Origin: CAYJDG01 sp964368875
GTDB taxonomy: Bacteria; Pseudomonadota; Alphaproteobacteria; Micavibrionales; Micavibrionaceae
NCBI GenBank assembly: GCA_964368875.1
Contig: CAYJDG010000007.1
Coordinates: 1-64,000 of the forward strand
Reading direction: 5' to 3'
Length of the DNA: 64,000 nucleotides
In this document: one piece after another, positions 1-7,998 of the stretch
Numbering within the stretch: position 1 is the stretch's first letter
Layout: each line of letters opens with the position of its first letter
Made by a program: the position numbers and the translations under genes
Notes under the pieces: generated by a model
Databases searched by the model: none
What the model was told of the DNA's origin: nothing
The model's input: only the letters and a program-made list of their open reading frames with translations

Positions 1-1
1 C

Positions 2-253
2 AATATTGAAAAATATGGAGAATTTCGCCTTTACCTGCTTTACGACCATTTTCAGGGATGGGATGCAGAAGCCGCTAACATGGACATTTCATTTTATGTT
101 GAGTATGGCAAATATCTAAAGAAATTCTGCCTAGTTAACCCTCCTGAAAAGGAGATCATGTCAAAAATGTTAACTAAACCAATGATCAGTGGGGAATTAA
201 AAATATTCTCTAAAGAGCGCCAAGAAGAAGCCCTAGCTTGGGTTAAGAGCTAG
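2..253 (+). CDS. SpoIIAA-like (STAS/SEC14-type) protein, 3' fragment
   Basis: This is an open frame entering from the left edge and ending in TAG, giving 83 C-terminal residues. The pattern FRLYLLYDHFQGWD, then a helix and a strand with VEYGKY, then a Lys-rich segment and a final EEALAWVKS match the C-terminal half of SpoIIAA-like proteins (PF11964 type). These are small cytoplasmic proteins of unclear role. The start lies outside the window. It converges on the aldo/keto reductase gene with only 5 bases between the stop codons. The family call rests on pattern recognition only. Confidence 0.6.
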   Translation, partial: NIEKYGEFRLYLLYDHFQGWDAEAANMDISFYVEYGKYLKKFCLVNPPEKEIMSKMLTKPMISGELKIFSKERQEEALAWVKS

Positions 254-258
254 AACAT

Positions 259-1302
259 TTAGTGCGGAATAGGAAATTGCCTGCGAACGGCTTCAATATC
301 TTTAATGGTTTCACTCGATAACCGCAGATCGATAGCAGCTATGTTTGATTCAAGTTGCCCTAACTTCGTAGCCCCGATAATCGCAGATGAAACGAAAGGT
401 TTGTTTAGTACAAACGCCAAGGCCATCTGACAGACATCAAGATGATGTTTTTTAGCAACATTCAGATAGGCGGCAATCGCCATATCAGCGATTGGATTGG
501 CACGATGTGTGTTTCTCTGCGGTAACGATCGGCGCGTCCCTTGTGGAATTTGCCCGTTAAGATACTTCCCGCTTATTGCTCCTGTAGTTAGGGGAGAGTA
601 GGCAAGAAGTCCCACATCCTCATGTATAGCTATCTCGGCCAGGTCTGGCTCGAAAATCCTGCAAGTCAGAGAATATTCGTTTTGTATTGAAGCTATTCGA
701 GGAAGATTTTTCTCCTCAGAAATACGGAGAAAATTCATCAGACCCCACGCACTTTCATTTGAAAGGCCGATATGACGAATCTTTCCCAGTTGAATAAGGT
801 CGTGAAGGGTTTCCAAAACTTCGTGGAAGTTATTTAATTCAGCATCAGCATCAATCACTGCCGGATTATAAGACCAATACTGACCAAAATGGTAACTGCC
901 GCGGTTAGGCCAGTGAAGTTGGTACAAATCTATATATGTTGTTTTTAGTCGCTTAAGGCTCGCCTCTACCGCAGCAATGATTTGTCCGCGGTTAATCCGC
1001 CCCTCACCCTCTCTAATCCATGGTAGTGCCGGACCAGCTATTTTTGTAGCAAGGATTATTTTCTCTCTCGCTTTTCGCTCATGGAGCCATGAGCCAACCA
1101 TTTCTTCTGTGCGCCCATAAGTTTCGGCAGAAGGTGGGACTGGGTAAAGCTCTGCAGTATCGAAAAAATTTATGCCTTTTTCAAAGGCATAATCCATTTG
1201 CTCATATGCTTCACTCTGGGTGTTCTGAGAACCCCAGGTCATTGTACCTAAACAAAAAGCACTGACGTTAAGGCCAGTTCGGCCCAAAGGACGGAATTGC
1301 AT
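259..1302 (-). CDS. Tas-like NADP(H)-dependent aldo/keto reductase
   Basis: The protein of about 347 residues begins MQFRPLGRTGLNVS and has the aldo/keto reductase landmarks: LGTMTWG near the N-terminus, the GINFFDTAELYPVPP segment with catalytic Asp and Tyr, KIILATKIAG, and the C-terminal SSAIIGATKLGQLESNI cofactor-binding strand. YPVPPxxETYGxTE is typical of E. coli Tas. It should reduce carbonyl compounds with NADPH in the cytoplasm; the substrate is unknown. An upstream GTG/ATG extension would overlap the neighbouring gene, so the start at 1302 is preferred because family members start there. It lies just downstream of the icm genes and is probably unrelated to secretion. Confidence 0.85.
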   Translation of the reverse strand: MQFRPLGRTGLNVSAFCLGTMTWGSQNTQSEAYEQMDYAFEKGINFFDTAELYPVPPSAETYGRTEEMVGSWLHERKAREKIILATKIAGPALPWIREGEGRINRGQIIAAVEASLKRLKTTYIDLYQLHWPNRGSYHFGQYWSYNPAVIDADAELNNFHEVLETLHDLIQLGKIRHIGLSNESAWGLMNFLRISEEKNLPRIASIQNEYSLTCRIFEPDLAEIAIHEDVGLLAYSPLTTGAISGKYLNGQIPQGTRRSLPQRNTHRANPIADMAIAAYLNVAKKHHLDVCQMALAFVLNKPFVSSAIIGATKLGQLESNIAAIDLRLSSETIKDIEAVRRQFPIPH

Positions 1303-1316
1303 ATAAGGACATTTCT

Positions 1317-1829
1317 TTAGCGAAAATCTTTTATATCGGCAGGCCATTCACTTGGCAGAACCAAGCTTGGAGGATATGCAAACAACCCTATGAGGCCTTC
1401 ATTAAATCTTTTAATAACATCGGGATCTTCCTGCGGGTATTTACGCTTCTTGCCATTAATGTCTACAGATTCAAGGGTAATATTCTGCTTCTCATCAACA
1501 TGAATCGTACATGTAATCTCGTTACTGGATTGCAGCCCGAAGGGATCAACCCGCTTATAGCCTATCCCAACATTGCCAGCACTATCATCCCAGGCCCAAA
1601 GCCAGGTAATTGAAGATGGGTATGGTTCTTGAAGCTCGACAAAAGTTTTGCATATACCAAAATTAATGGTCCCATATCTTGGAAACATAAACATAATGGC
1701 AATCAGGATTCCGAAGAGTGCAACTCCACCAAATCCTAATTTCTTAAGCCTCGCAGAGTTTTTCTCTTTTTTACCAGCAGCCGCAGTCTTATTAAAATCC
1801 TGCTTCTTATCTTCTTTAGGGGCGGCCAT
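1317..1829 (-). CDS. Unknown single-pass membrane protein, last gene of the icm run
   Basis: This 170-residue protein is not recognised. It has a short Lys-rich cytoplasmic start (MAAPKEDKKQD), one membrane segment near residues 33-49 (FGGVALFGILIAIMFMF), then a periplasmic domain with one Cys pair and FGLQSSNEITCTIHVDEKQ. The start codon abuts the stop codon of icmB (TAAATG), so the two are likely translated together. The position suggests an accessory part of the secretion apparatus. It could be an unrecognisable counterpart of one of the small Icm membrane proteins, but nothing in the sequence proves this. Confidence 0.6.
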   Translation of the reverse strand: MAAPKEDKKQDFNKTAAAGKKEKNSARLKKLGFGGVALFGILIAIMFMFPRYGTINFGICKTFVELQEPYPSSITWLWAWDDSAGNVGIGYKRVDPFGLQSSNEITCTIHVDEKQNITLESVDINGKKRKYPQEDPDVIKRFNEGLIGLFAYPPSLVLPSEWPADIKDFR

Positions 1830-4826
1830 TTAAGCTGCCACCCCTGCTGCCTGCTGTCTCAGTTTAAGGCTAAGATCATTCAGCTCATCGACAATTTCCT
1901 CAATGACAGCGCTCGCTGCCGCACCACGCGTCTCTCCGCTGCTTGCGCGAGCGAGCACCCTGCGTTTGATTTCGCTTCGTGCAGATCCACCTGGGAAAGT
2001 CTGCGCAAGCATCTGTCGCGCGCGACTTGCGCCAAGTTTGATATAGAGGCGATTTCGAATTGCAACGTCTTCTGAAGAGGTCGAGAACGCCCATAGTTCA
2101 ACTGGGCCCAGAGTGTTAATCAAATGCTGCTCGTAACGTCCCTCGTTGGTTCCGAGAATGAAAAGAGCCGGAGCACCTCCGGCGCGGGGGCCAGTCAAAC
2201 GATAACGAATGACGTTTCGGGCAGACTCGGACAAGCCGAAACGGTCACGAACGGCGTCCACGGCTTTATCAGATACGGCAGCACCAAGAACCCACACACC
2301 TGTCGCCAGATCAACCATATCATTATCAAAGTCATCTAGGAGCTGGGAAGCGAGTACAATTTGCACTCCACGTTTACGACCTTCACGAACGTCCCGCACA
2401 ATCTGCGCCCGGACAGAGGCTGATTTACTGGTACGGTGAAATTCATCAAGACACAGGCGTTTAGGAGTTTCGGCCAGATCCTGCAGTTTAACCTCATGAT
2501 AATGACGATATTTCTCCGGAATACTTGGGAGACTTTCAGGACCAACCCACCAACTTCTGATCATCGCATGGCGCGCTAGCATGTACATGATAGAGGTCTG
2601 TCTGTCAGCCGTATCGTCCCCTTGAGGAGCCACGTCCATCAGATCTAGAGAACATACCCTTGCATCTGTGATCTCGAACTGGGTTACCGACGACAGAATT
2701 GGATATTCACGGATTGCAGATGTGACCATCCTCTCAAAGGCGTTGATAATTGATTCTGCCGATGACCCGATTGAAGTTTCTTCAAGCAAAGTTCTGATTT
2801 GAGGTCGGCGTGAGGCTGTGATCGAGTCAGAAAGCGTTGGCACTGCATGACGTTGCGCCAGGTTGGCAACTGCCGTCTCACCAAGTTCAAACAGTTTTTC
2901 AACAACATCCCACCAATATGGGTCGCTGGGCAGCTGAATATTATGTTTGAGAATGGCTTCATCAACCGCAGCATCCAGTCGGGCCAAATAAGGGCGCGGC
3001 TCTGCGTTTGCTGATTTATCATCGCGCCAACGGAACATCTCATCCACCACGAGACCCGCAAGCTGCTGCATACCATCATAGGGTTTATCGTGACCGGCAG
3101 GCGTGCACAGAAGAATTAAAAGCTCTGTCAGGTAGCTGCGCTCATCGATCAATGGGAAGCGGCATCCCAACTGAGTGTCAAAAGGGTTGATCGCATATTG
3201 GCGAGACATTTGTAAGCGATAATAGGCAGCCTCGTTTTGTCTTTGTGGCGGCAAGGCTTCCTTGATCAGAGAGATCAAACCAGAAGAAGATGGGCCAATA
3301 TCAATAACAGCCACAAAGGGGAGCTTACTAAGTCCAGGAGATAGGATTGTCCCGAAGTTCAAGGTATTCATCAGAACGGATTTACCAGCACCCGGCTGGG
3401 CGAAAATAAGATCGAACCAAGTCGTGGTCAGGGCAGATCCCGTTTGATACGGCCAGGCCTTCCCGTCAGGCGTTCTTAGAAGAATGGCGCCCTGATTAAA
3501 CGGGCTTGAGGGTCGCTGCCAAGGGATTAACTTCATGACCTCGCGCATCGGGGCGATAGCCATAGGGGCCGTGCCTGCGCAATGGATGCCCATGGCAGAG
3601 GCCATAATACAATCAAGCGGGTCGCCAGAAGCATCAGATACTTGCGAATAGCCCCAGCTCTCTACAGATTGAATTAAAACTGAGAGTCGGTCCTTAACAA
3701 GATTAGGATTGTCACGGGGAGCCCAGGTCGCAAAAGACACGCGTAACCTGACAACGGGCTCAGATCGAGCCAAAACCTGCAGTCCCTCTAATGAATATTT
3801 GATCTGACGGTTGAGTGCGTTCGTAACGCTCATCAGTGTAGCGACCAGAGCACGAGTGTTGCTAGCCGCCGCCCCACCGCCTTCAATCATGAACGATATG
3901 CGGAAAGGCACCTTCGCGTCATAAAGCCTGTTCAATAGCATAGGAAATGGGCTTGCATCCATCGGCCCCAAAGTCATGTCAGCTCCAGCCCAGTTAAGAT
4001 CACCGATCTGAACAGTGGAGCCATCTATAATTTTGGCATCGCCAGCCACGATCTGGGAACGCAAAGGAGGCCATACTATATCTGATAGGTCTATTCGACT
4101 GAGCGGTGTGCGGGCAGGTATAGGGTCCCCAGGCAGACAAGCTCTCCATCCATCGTTGGCACGGTTTGGGAACATATTCGTGCGCACTGCCTGGATCGCA
4201 TCATGTGTGGGCAAAATCTCAGATCTAACCCCTAATTCATCAAGGGCCGCCATAATGGATGTGACGAAGCTTTTATGACGATTGCGTAATGGCTCAAGTC
4301 CAGCAAGGGGATTTTGACCATATCCCGCATTAACCCATTTCTTATTTTGGTTCTGCTTTTCTTTAGCGGTGCGCTCAAGCTCACTTTTGGTCATCGCAGA
4401 TGGGCGGGTCCAAAGCACAAAATAACATTCTTCATGGCTGAGGATCGTCGAAAGGTTCTTAACCCTCTCTTCAAGAAGATCCTCAAGATCTAAGCCAATA
4501 TTGGTACAGGTTGCGCGCGAGCCCTTAAGAAGGTGATCAAGTTTATTCCGGATACGTGCTGGATCACGGCAGAAATATACTTGCAGCGCATGTCCTTGGC
4601 GGTCAAATTTTGAACCGATTTTGACGGTCGAGGCCTCAACTAAAAACCGGTACTCTTCATCCCCAATAATTTGGCGACTTCCCTCGACTTTTACATAGGT
4701 GATTAGAGACCCATCCATAGCCGCTAGGGTCTCTTCTCCGTCTGAAGTTTCAAGACGAATGAAGCTTTCAACAGACTGGCGCAGAGCCGTCTGAAAAGGA
4801 GCCAAGATTTTTTGCCAAAGTTTCAT
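1830..4826 (-). CDS. icmB: IcmB/DotO, VirB4-type ATPase of the type IVB secretion system
   Basis: The 998-residue protein is almost the length of Legionella IcmB/DotO. Walker A is AQPGAGKS at residues 476-483; the Walker B-like strand is RLCLDEFH with Asp794 and Glu795. The N-terminal half is the VirB4-type domain that docks on the inner-membrane complex, and the C-terminal half is the hexameric motor domain. It should power assembly and transport from the cytoplasmic face. It is the downstream partner of icmJ, exactly as in Legionella (icmJ-icmB), with 134 bases between them. The ORF is intact with all nucleotide-binding elements visible. Confidence 0.93.
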   Translation of the reverse strand: MKLWQKILAPFQTALRQSVESFIRLETSDGEETLAAMDGSLITYVKVEGSRQIIGDEEYRFLVEASTVKIGSKFDRQGHALQVYFCRDPARIRNKLDHLLKGSRATCTNIGLDLEDLLEERVKNLSTILSHEECYFVLWTRPSAMTKSELERTAKEKQNQNKKWVNAGYGQNPLAGLEPLRNRHKSFVTSIMAALDELGVRSEILPTHDAIQAVRTNMFPNRANDGWRACLPGDPIPARTPLSRIDLSDIVWPPLRSQIVAGDAKIIDGSTVQIGDLNWAGADMTLGPMDASPFPMLLNRLYDAKVPFRISFMIEGGGAAASNTRALVATLMSVTNALNRQIKYSLEGLQVLARSEPVVRLRVSFATWAPRDNPNLVKDRLSVLIQSVESWGYSQVSDASGDPLDCIMASAMGIHCAGTAPMAIAPMREVMKLIPWQRPSSPFNQGAILLRTPDGKAWPYQTGSALTTTWFDLIFAQPGAGKSVLMNTLNFGTILSPGLSKLPFVAVIDIGPSSSGLISLIKEALPPQRQNEAAYYRLQMSRQYAINPFDTQLGCRFPLIDERSYLTELLILLCTPAGHDKPYDGMQQLAGLVVDEMFRWRDDKSANAEPRPYLARLDAAVDEAILKHNIQLPSDPYWWDVVEKLFELGETAVANLAQRHAVPTLSDSITASRRPQIRTLLEETSIGSSAESIINAFERMVTSAIREYPILSSVTQFEITDARVCSLDLMDVAPQGDDTADRQTSIMYMLARHAMIRSWWVGPESLPSIPEKYRHYHEVKLQDLAETPKRLCLDEFHRTSKSASVRAQIVRDVREGRKRGVQIVLASQLLDDFDNDMVDLATGVWVLGAAVSDKAVDAVRDRFGLSESARNVIRYRLTGPRAGGAPALFILGTNEGRYEQHLINTLGPVELWAFSTSSEDVAIRNRLYIKLGASRARQMLAQTFPGGSARSEIKRRVLARASSGETRGAAASAVIEEIVDELNDLSLKLRQQAAGVAA

Positions 4827-4888
4827 CGGAGCGATCTGCAGAGGGTCGGAGTTTAAGTAGAAATAATATAGCCGAAATCAGGCCACAA

Positions 4889-4912
4889 GAAATGAGAAAA
4901 ACCAATCATTTC
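4889..4912 (-). other. AT-rich inverted repeat between icmJ and icmB
   Basis: GAAATGA and TCATTTC form a 7-bp stem around a 10-base loop in the 134-base icmJ-icmB spacer. There is no GC-rich stem, and the T run lies in the loop rather than after the stem. It is not a convincing terminator; it could be an mRNA processing or stability element, or chance. Confidence 0.25.
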
Positions 4913-4960
4913 AGTATTTTTGTATGAGGATGCCAAGCTGCTAAGAAAAGTCAGTCTGGC

Positions 4961-5674
4961 TTATGAAGCCCGCCGCAGTGCGTCTTTGTAGAGATCAAGC
5001 CATAGAGTAGGAGCTCTACCTCCAAAAGGGCCATCTTTTGAGCGCCAATATGCAAGAATCTGAGGAAACTGATTAAATTCCAGATCAGCTTCGCGTATCA
5101 GACGACGGTCTAACGGCAACAGACGGATGCCGTCTAACTTAATGCCACGCTCCGCATAATGCCGAGAAGTCAAAAAGTCACGCATAACTGTAGCGAGCAC
5201 AAAAGGGTCATCGGTTTCAATGCGTCGACGCGCCTCTTCTCTGCGCGCCATAAGCGTATCAAGAGCAACGCGCGCTGCTTCTGCCATAGGACCTTGTGAA
5301 ATTCGCGCGACATAAATAGCCCTTGCCATATGATGAAGCGCAACCTGATCGATTTCGGGTAACCAGATTAAAACAGCAGACCGCATTTTACTGGCAAGGT
5401 CTATGTAGAAGCACTGATGGCAGAATATGCAGACCGTTGCCAGATTATCCATTTTCAGATTCTGGCGGTTCTGATCAATAAAGTGAATATCTTGGTATTT
5501 TGTCGCTCTGAAGCCACAGCACTGACAGGTGTGGTCATCGCGCTCAAGAACGGATTTCCTAATTTCAGGTGTCAGAATTAAGCCCATCGAGCCTGATGAG
5601 CTCTGACCCCCTGAAGAAGTTTGGGGATTGCCCGCCCTGCGGGCAATCCCCAGTATAATAGGTAAGTTTGCCAT
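4961..5674 (-). CDS. icmJ: IcmJ/DotN zinc-binding coupling-complex protein
   Basis: The 237-residue protein has two Cys pairs in an HNH-like treble-clef arrangement: C50xxC53 (CQCCGF) and C82xxC85 (CIFCHQC), separated by YQDIHFIDQNRQN. This matches Legionella IcmJ/DotN, which also has four zinc-binding Cys and the same VLERDDHTC lead-in. DotN is a structural subunit of the DotL/DotM coupling complex, not a nuclease. Here DotL and DotM are not in the window. The start at 5674 gives a longer N-terminus similar in length to Legionella. An internal Met30 is an alternative, and a strong hairpin lies between the two starts. Confidence 0.88.
   Translation of the reverse strand: MANLPIILGIARRAGNPQTSSGGQSSSGSMGLILTPEIRKSVLERDDHTCQCCGFRATKYQDIHFIDQNRQNLKMDNLATVCIFCHQCFYIDLASKMRSAVLIWLPEIDQVALHHMARAIYVARISQGPMAEAARVALDTLMARREEARRRIETDDPFVLATVMRDFLTSRHYAERGIKLDGIRLLPLDRRLIREADLEFNQFPQILAYWRSKDGPFGGRAPTLWLDLYKDALRRAS
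5623..5651 (-). other. Strong hairpin inside the 5' end of icmJ
   Basis: GGGGATTGCCCG and CGGGCAATCCCC form a perfect 12-bp stem with a 5-base loop. It lies over codons 8-18 of icmJ, about 20 bases after the start codon at 5674 and just upstream of the alternative Met30. No T run follows on either strand, so a classical terminator is unlikely. Control of icmJ translation, transcript processing after icmD, or a choice between two starts are possible roles (inference). Confidence 0.6.
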
Positions 5675-5678
5675 AACT

Positions 5679-6104
5679 TAAGTAATTATGACGCCTTGTT
5701 CAGCATTTTGATGTTGTAAACTTGGTTACCATTGATCGCAGAAGTATCGTTATTGCTGATCAGAGCCTGCATAGATTGGAGCAGGATTGGCAGGCCAAGC
5801 AGAGCGCCACCGATACACAGGCGGATAGCTCCATCTTTCAATTGAGTCTGGGACGGGTTCTCAACATGGTCCTTAATTTTAAGGATACCGAGAACTGCAA
5901 AAAGCAGACCCATAACGTAACAGATAGCGCTAATCAGACCTGGAATTGTAGCGATACCACCAACAATGTTGCTAGCGATGTCGTTAAAGGTCTTGGACGA
6001 TGCGTGGGCAGAAGTAGAAGTCATCGCACCGAGAGTAAAGGCAGCGCCAGTCATGGCACTTAGACGATTGAGTTTAAGCATTTGAGTTCCTCCTCTTTGC
6101 TTAT
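5679..6104. repeat. 426-bp exact direct repeat, copy A (carries icmD)
   Basis: This segment is base-for-base the same as 6216-6641, with an offset of 537. It covers the whole icmD-like gene, its ribosome-binding site (GGAGGAACTC) and the few bases after the stop. Sequence diverges immediately outside both ends, and the two copies are separated by 111 bases of unique sequence. Confidence 0.95.
5686..6081 (-). CDS. icmD: IcmD/DotP-like inner-membrane protein, second copy
   Basis: The 131-residue protein has a signal-like N-terminus ending near AHASS and two membrane segments, IPGLISAICYVMGLLFAVLGI and LCIGGALLGLPILLQSM. These flank the family signature KIKDHVENPSQTQLKDG, which is the KxKxHxxNPxQ loop of the IcmC/IcmD/DotV group. 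Size and position between icmC and icmJ fit IcmD/DotP. It is identical to the gene at 6223-6618. The ribosome-binding site GAGGAGG sits 9 bases before ATG. These small proteins belong to the inner-membrane part of the Dot/Icm machine; their exact role is unsettled. Confidence 0.85.
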   Translation of the reverse strand: MLKLNRLSAMTGAAFTLGAMTSTSAHASSKTFNDIASNIVGGIATIPGLISAICYVMGLLFAVLGILKIKDHVENPSQTQLKDGAIRLCIGGALLGLPILLQSMQALISNNDTSAINGNQVYNIKMLNKAS

Positions 6105-6184
6105 GTTTACTGGTTAGATATTAAACCATAATCTAGAAAACCGAAAGTACTTTATACCCTATCCGAAAATAGGTTTAGGATCAC

Positions 6185-6209
6185 GGCGGGGATCCCTAAG
6201 GCCCCCGCC
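6185..6209 (-). other. GC-rich hairpin after the first icmD copy
   Basis: GGCGGGG and CCCCGCC (7-bp stem, 11-base loop) lie 14 bases beyond the stop codon of the upstream icmD copy. There is no T run on the minus-strand side, so it looks more like a transcript-stabilising or partial-termination element between the two copies than a strong terminator. This could give the two identical genes different expression levels. Confidence 0.45.
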
Positions 6210-6215
6210 ATGAGC

Positions 6216-6641
6216 TAAGTAATTATGACGCCTTGTTCAGCATTTTGATGTTGTAAACTTGGTTACCATTGATCGCAGAAGTATCGTTATTGCTGATCAG
6301 AGCCTGCATAGATTGGAGCAGGATTGGCAGGCCAAGCAGAGCGCCACCGATACACAGGCGGATAGCTCCATCTTTCAATTGAGTCTGGGACGGGTTCTCA
6401 ACATGGTCCTTAATTTTAAGGATACCGAGAACTGCAAAAAGCAGACCCATAACGTAACAGATAGCGCTAATCAGACCTGGAATTGTAGCGATACCACCAA
6501 CAATGTTGCTAGCGATGTCGTTAAAGGTCTTGGACGATGCGTGGGCAGAAGTAGAAGTCATCGCACCGAGAGTAAAGGCAGCGCCAGTCATGGCACTTAG
6601 ACGATTGAGTTTAAGCATTTGAGTTCCTCCTCTTTGCTTAT
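6216..6641. repeat. 426-bp exact direct repeat, copy B (carries icmD)
   Basis: It is identical to 5679-6104 over its full length. It begins 4 bases after the icmC-like stop codon and includes the ribosome-binding site, the gene and its stop. The unique spacer between the copies argues that this is a true duplication in the assembly rather than simple stutter. Confidence 0.95.
6223..6618 (-). CDS. icmD: IcmD/DotP-like inner-membrane protein, first copy
   Basis: Its 131 residues are identical to those encoded at 5686-6081, including all third codon positions. It carries the same two membrane segments and the KIKDHVENPSQ loop. It is the immediate downstream neighbour of the icmC-like gene (26 bases), so it holds the ancestral operon position of icmD. 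A GC-rich hairpin follows its stop. Whether both copies are needed, or whether the second only raises dosage, cannot be told from sequence. Confidence 0.85.
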   Translation of the reverse strand: MLKLNRLSAMTGAAFTLGAMTSTSAHASSKTFNDIASNIVGGIATIPGLISAICYVMGLLFAVLGILKIKDHVENPSQTQLKDGAIRLCIGGALLGLPILLQSMQALISNNDTSAINGNQVYNIKMLNKAS

Positions 6642-6644
6642 TCT

Positions 6645-7808
6645 TTAGTTAAAGGACAGGCCGTAACCGGTCAAACCGAAGGTGCTTTGTACCGCATTCA
6701 TAACAGGCCCCAAATTCACAGCGAGCGCCCCACCAAAAATATGGGTCACTGCAGCCATAAGCGAGGCTTGGTGATTACCCTCAGATACGTCACGCAGAAT
6801 GAAGAAGCCGCGTAAGAAACTGACCCAGCCAATTATCATCATAAATCCGATCACTGCAGCAATAATTGTGTTGATGTGAGCATCAACCGCAGCATCGCCA
6901 GTAGACTGAGACAAGATACCATAGGTCTCGCTCAGGTTATCGCCGGTCAGGGATGATGTAAAAGCTCCCATCACTCCGTCCAAGGAAAACAGGATACCCG
7001 CAGTAACGAAGGTCATAATTGTTCCAACCCCGGAAGGCCCTCTTGGTCCTTCTTGCGCTGTTTTGAGGAGACGGCTAATGCCAACAACCACAAATATCAG
7101 GCCTGTGAGGTAACCAAAACCGCCAAGCAAAAGCATGGTTGGTTGCAGAATATCGCTTACCAGAGCAACCATCATAGTATCTAGACCATAGCCTCCAGAA
7201 ATACCCGTGGCATCTATTTTGGTAATTGCGAAGTTATCGAGGGTGTTAGCGCCCTGACCAGTCACGAGGGTTCTCGCAGCATTAGTCACTATAGGGAGAG
7301 AGAGGAAAGCACCACCGGCAACAAACCTCTTCATGGAATCTGATAGAGGAGTTTGAGACGGGTTGATAACATGTTCTTTAAGTTTGAAGAGGGCCGTAAC
7401 CGCGCAAACCAAACCGATCAGATACGCTAAGCCAGCCACCAATCCAGGCAGGGTTTGCGAGGAAATAATGACGTTACAAATCATTTGGCCAACCCCTGTA
7501 CCGGTTGGCATCACGGCCTGTCCGCAAGAACCCGAACCAAAAAGCCAGGTCATCAACACACCCCACAAAGGCCCCAGACCCAGTGCAGACAGGGTTGTGC
7601 TTACCGCGCCTAAAATGGAATTAAGCGCTGTAGTAGCGCTAGCCATGGCCGTGGAAATGGCGCTAGAGATAGACCCCATTATGGTTGTAAAAAAGCTGCT
7701 GTAGCTTGCCGCATGGGCATCAGTTGATGCCAGCACCGTAAACATAAGCATAAAAGCCAGCATTTGGGCCGACTTATACAATGACATGTTTTTTCTTATA
7801 TTTGTCAT
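6645..7808 (-). CDS. icmC: IcmC/DotE-like protein with three tandem IcmC/IcmD/DotV modules
   Basis: The protein has about 387 residues, roughly twice Legionella IcmC. After a signal-like segment (ending near DAHAASY) it contains three copies of a two-helix module, at about residues 121-175 (LFKLKEHVINPSQTPLSDS), 225-280 (GFGYLTGLIFVVVGISRL) and 317-372 (IGWVSFLRGFFILRDVSEG, then IFGGALAVNLGPVMNAV). The first copy is closest to the neighbouring IcmD; the last resembles IcmC. ATG at 7808 is preferred over GTG at 7814 because AGGG then sits 6 bases upstream. It lies between icmG and icmD, the icmC position. It looks like a fusion of small Dot/Icm membrane subunits. Confidence 0.78.
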   Translation of the reverse strand: MTNIRKNMSLYKSAQMLAFMLMFTVLASTDAHAASYSSFFTTIMGSISSAISTAMASATTALNSILGAVSTTLSALGLGPLWGVLMTWLFGSGSCGQAVMPTGTGVGQMICNVIISSQTLPGLVAGLAYLIGLVCAVTALFKLKEHVINPSQTPLSDSMKRFVAGGAFLSLPIVTNAARTLVTGQGANTLDNFAITKIDATGISGGYGLDTMMVALVSDILQPTMLLLGGFGYLTGLIFVVVGISRLLKTAQEGPRGPSGVGTIMTFVTAGILFSLDGVMGAFTSSLTGDNLSETYGILSQSTGDAAVDAHINTIIAAVIGFMMIIGWVSFLRGFFILRDVSEGNHQASLMAAVTHIFGGALAVNLGPVMNAVQSTFGLTGYGLSFN

Positions 7809-7998
7809 ACACACACCCTGGTCGTCTTAAAAACGTACCCTTCCTTTATTAAACCAAATAAAGGTAAATTTTGCAAACATTCGTCACAATTCAAAGCTAT
7901 GTCCAAACCCATGACACACGCTTATTGTAAGTCAAACGATGTTAAGAGGGTGTTAAAAGAGCGATTTAGGAGGTCTAAACGTCCAAACACTCGGGCAG

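Noticed and set aside
4961..5674. HNH endonuclease
   Set aside because: The Cys pairs form an HNH-like zinc site, but the catalytic His-Asn-His residues are not evident and gene order with icmB identifies IcmJ/DotN.
5722..6600. Two identical 113-residue plus-strand frames opposite the icmD copies
   Set aside because: They are shadows of the icmD genes on the other strand; they are identical only because the DNA is duplicated, and the proteins look unstructured.
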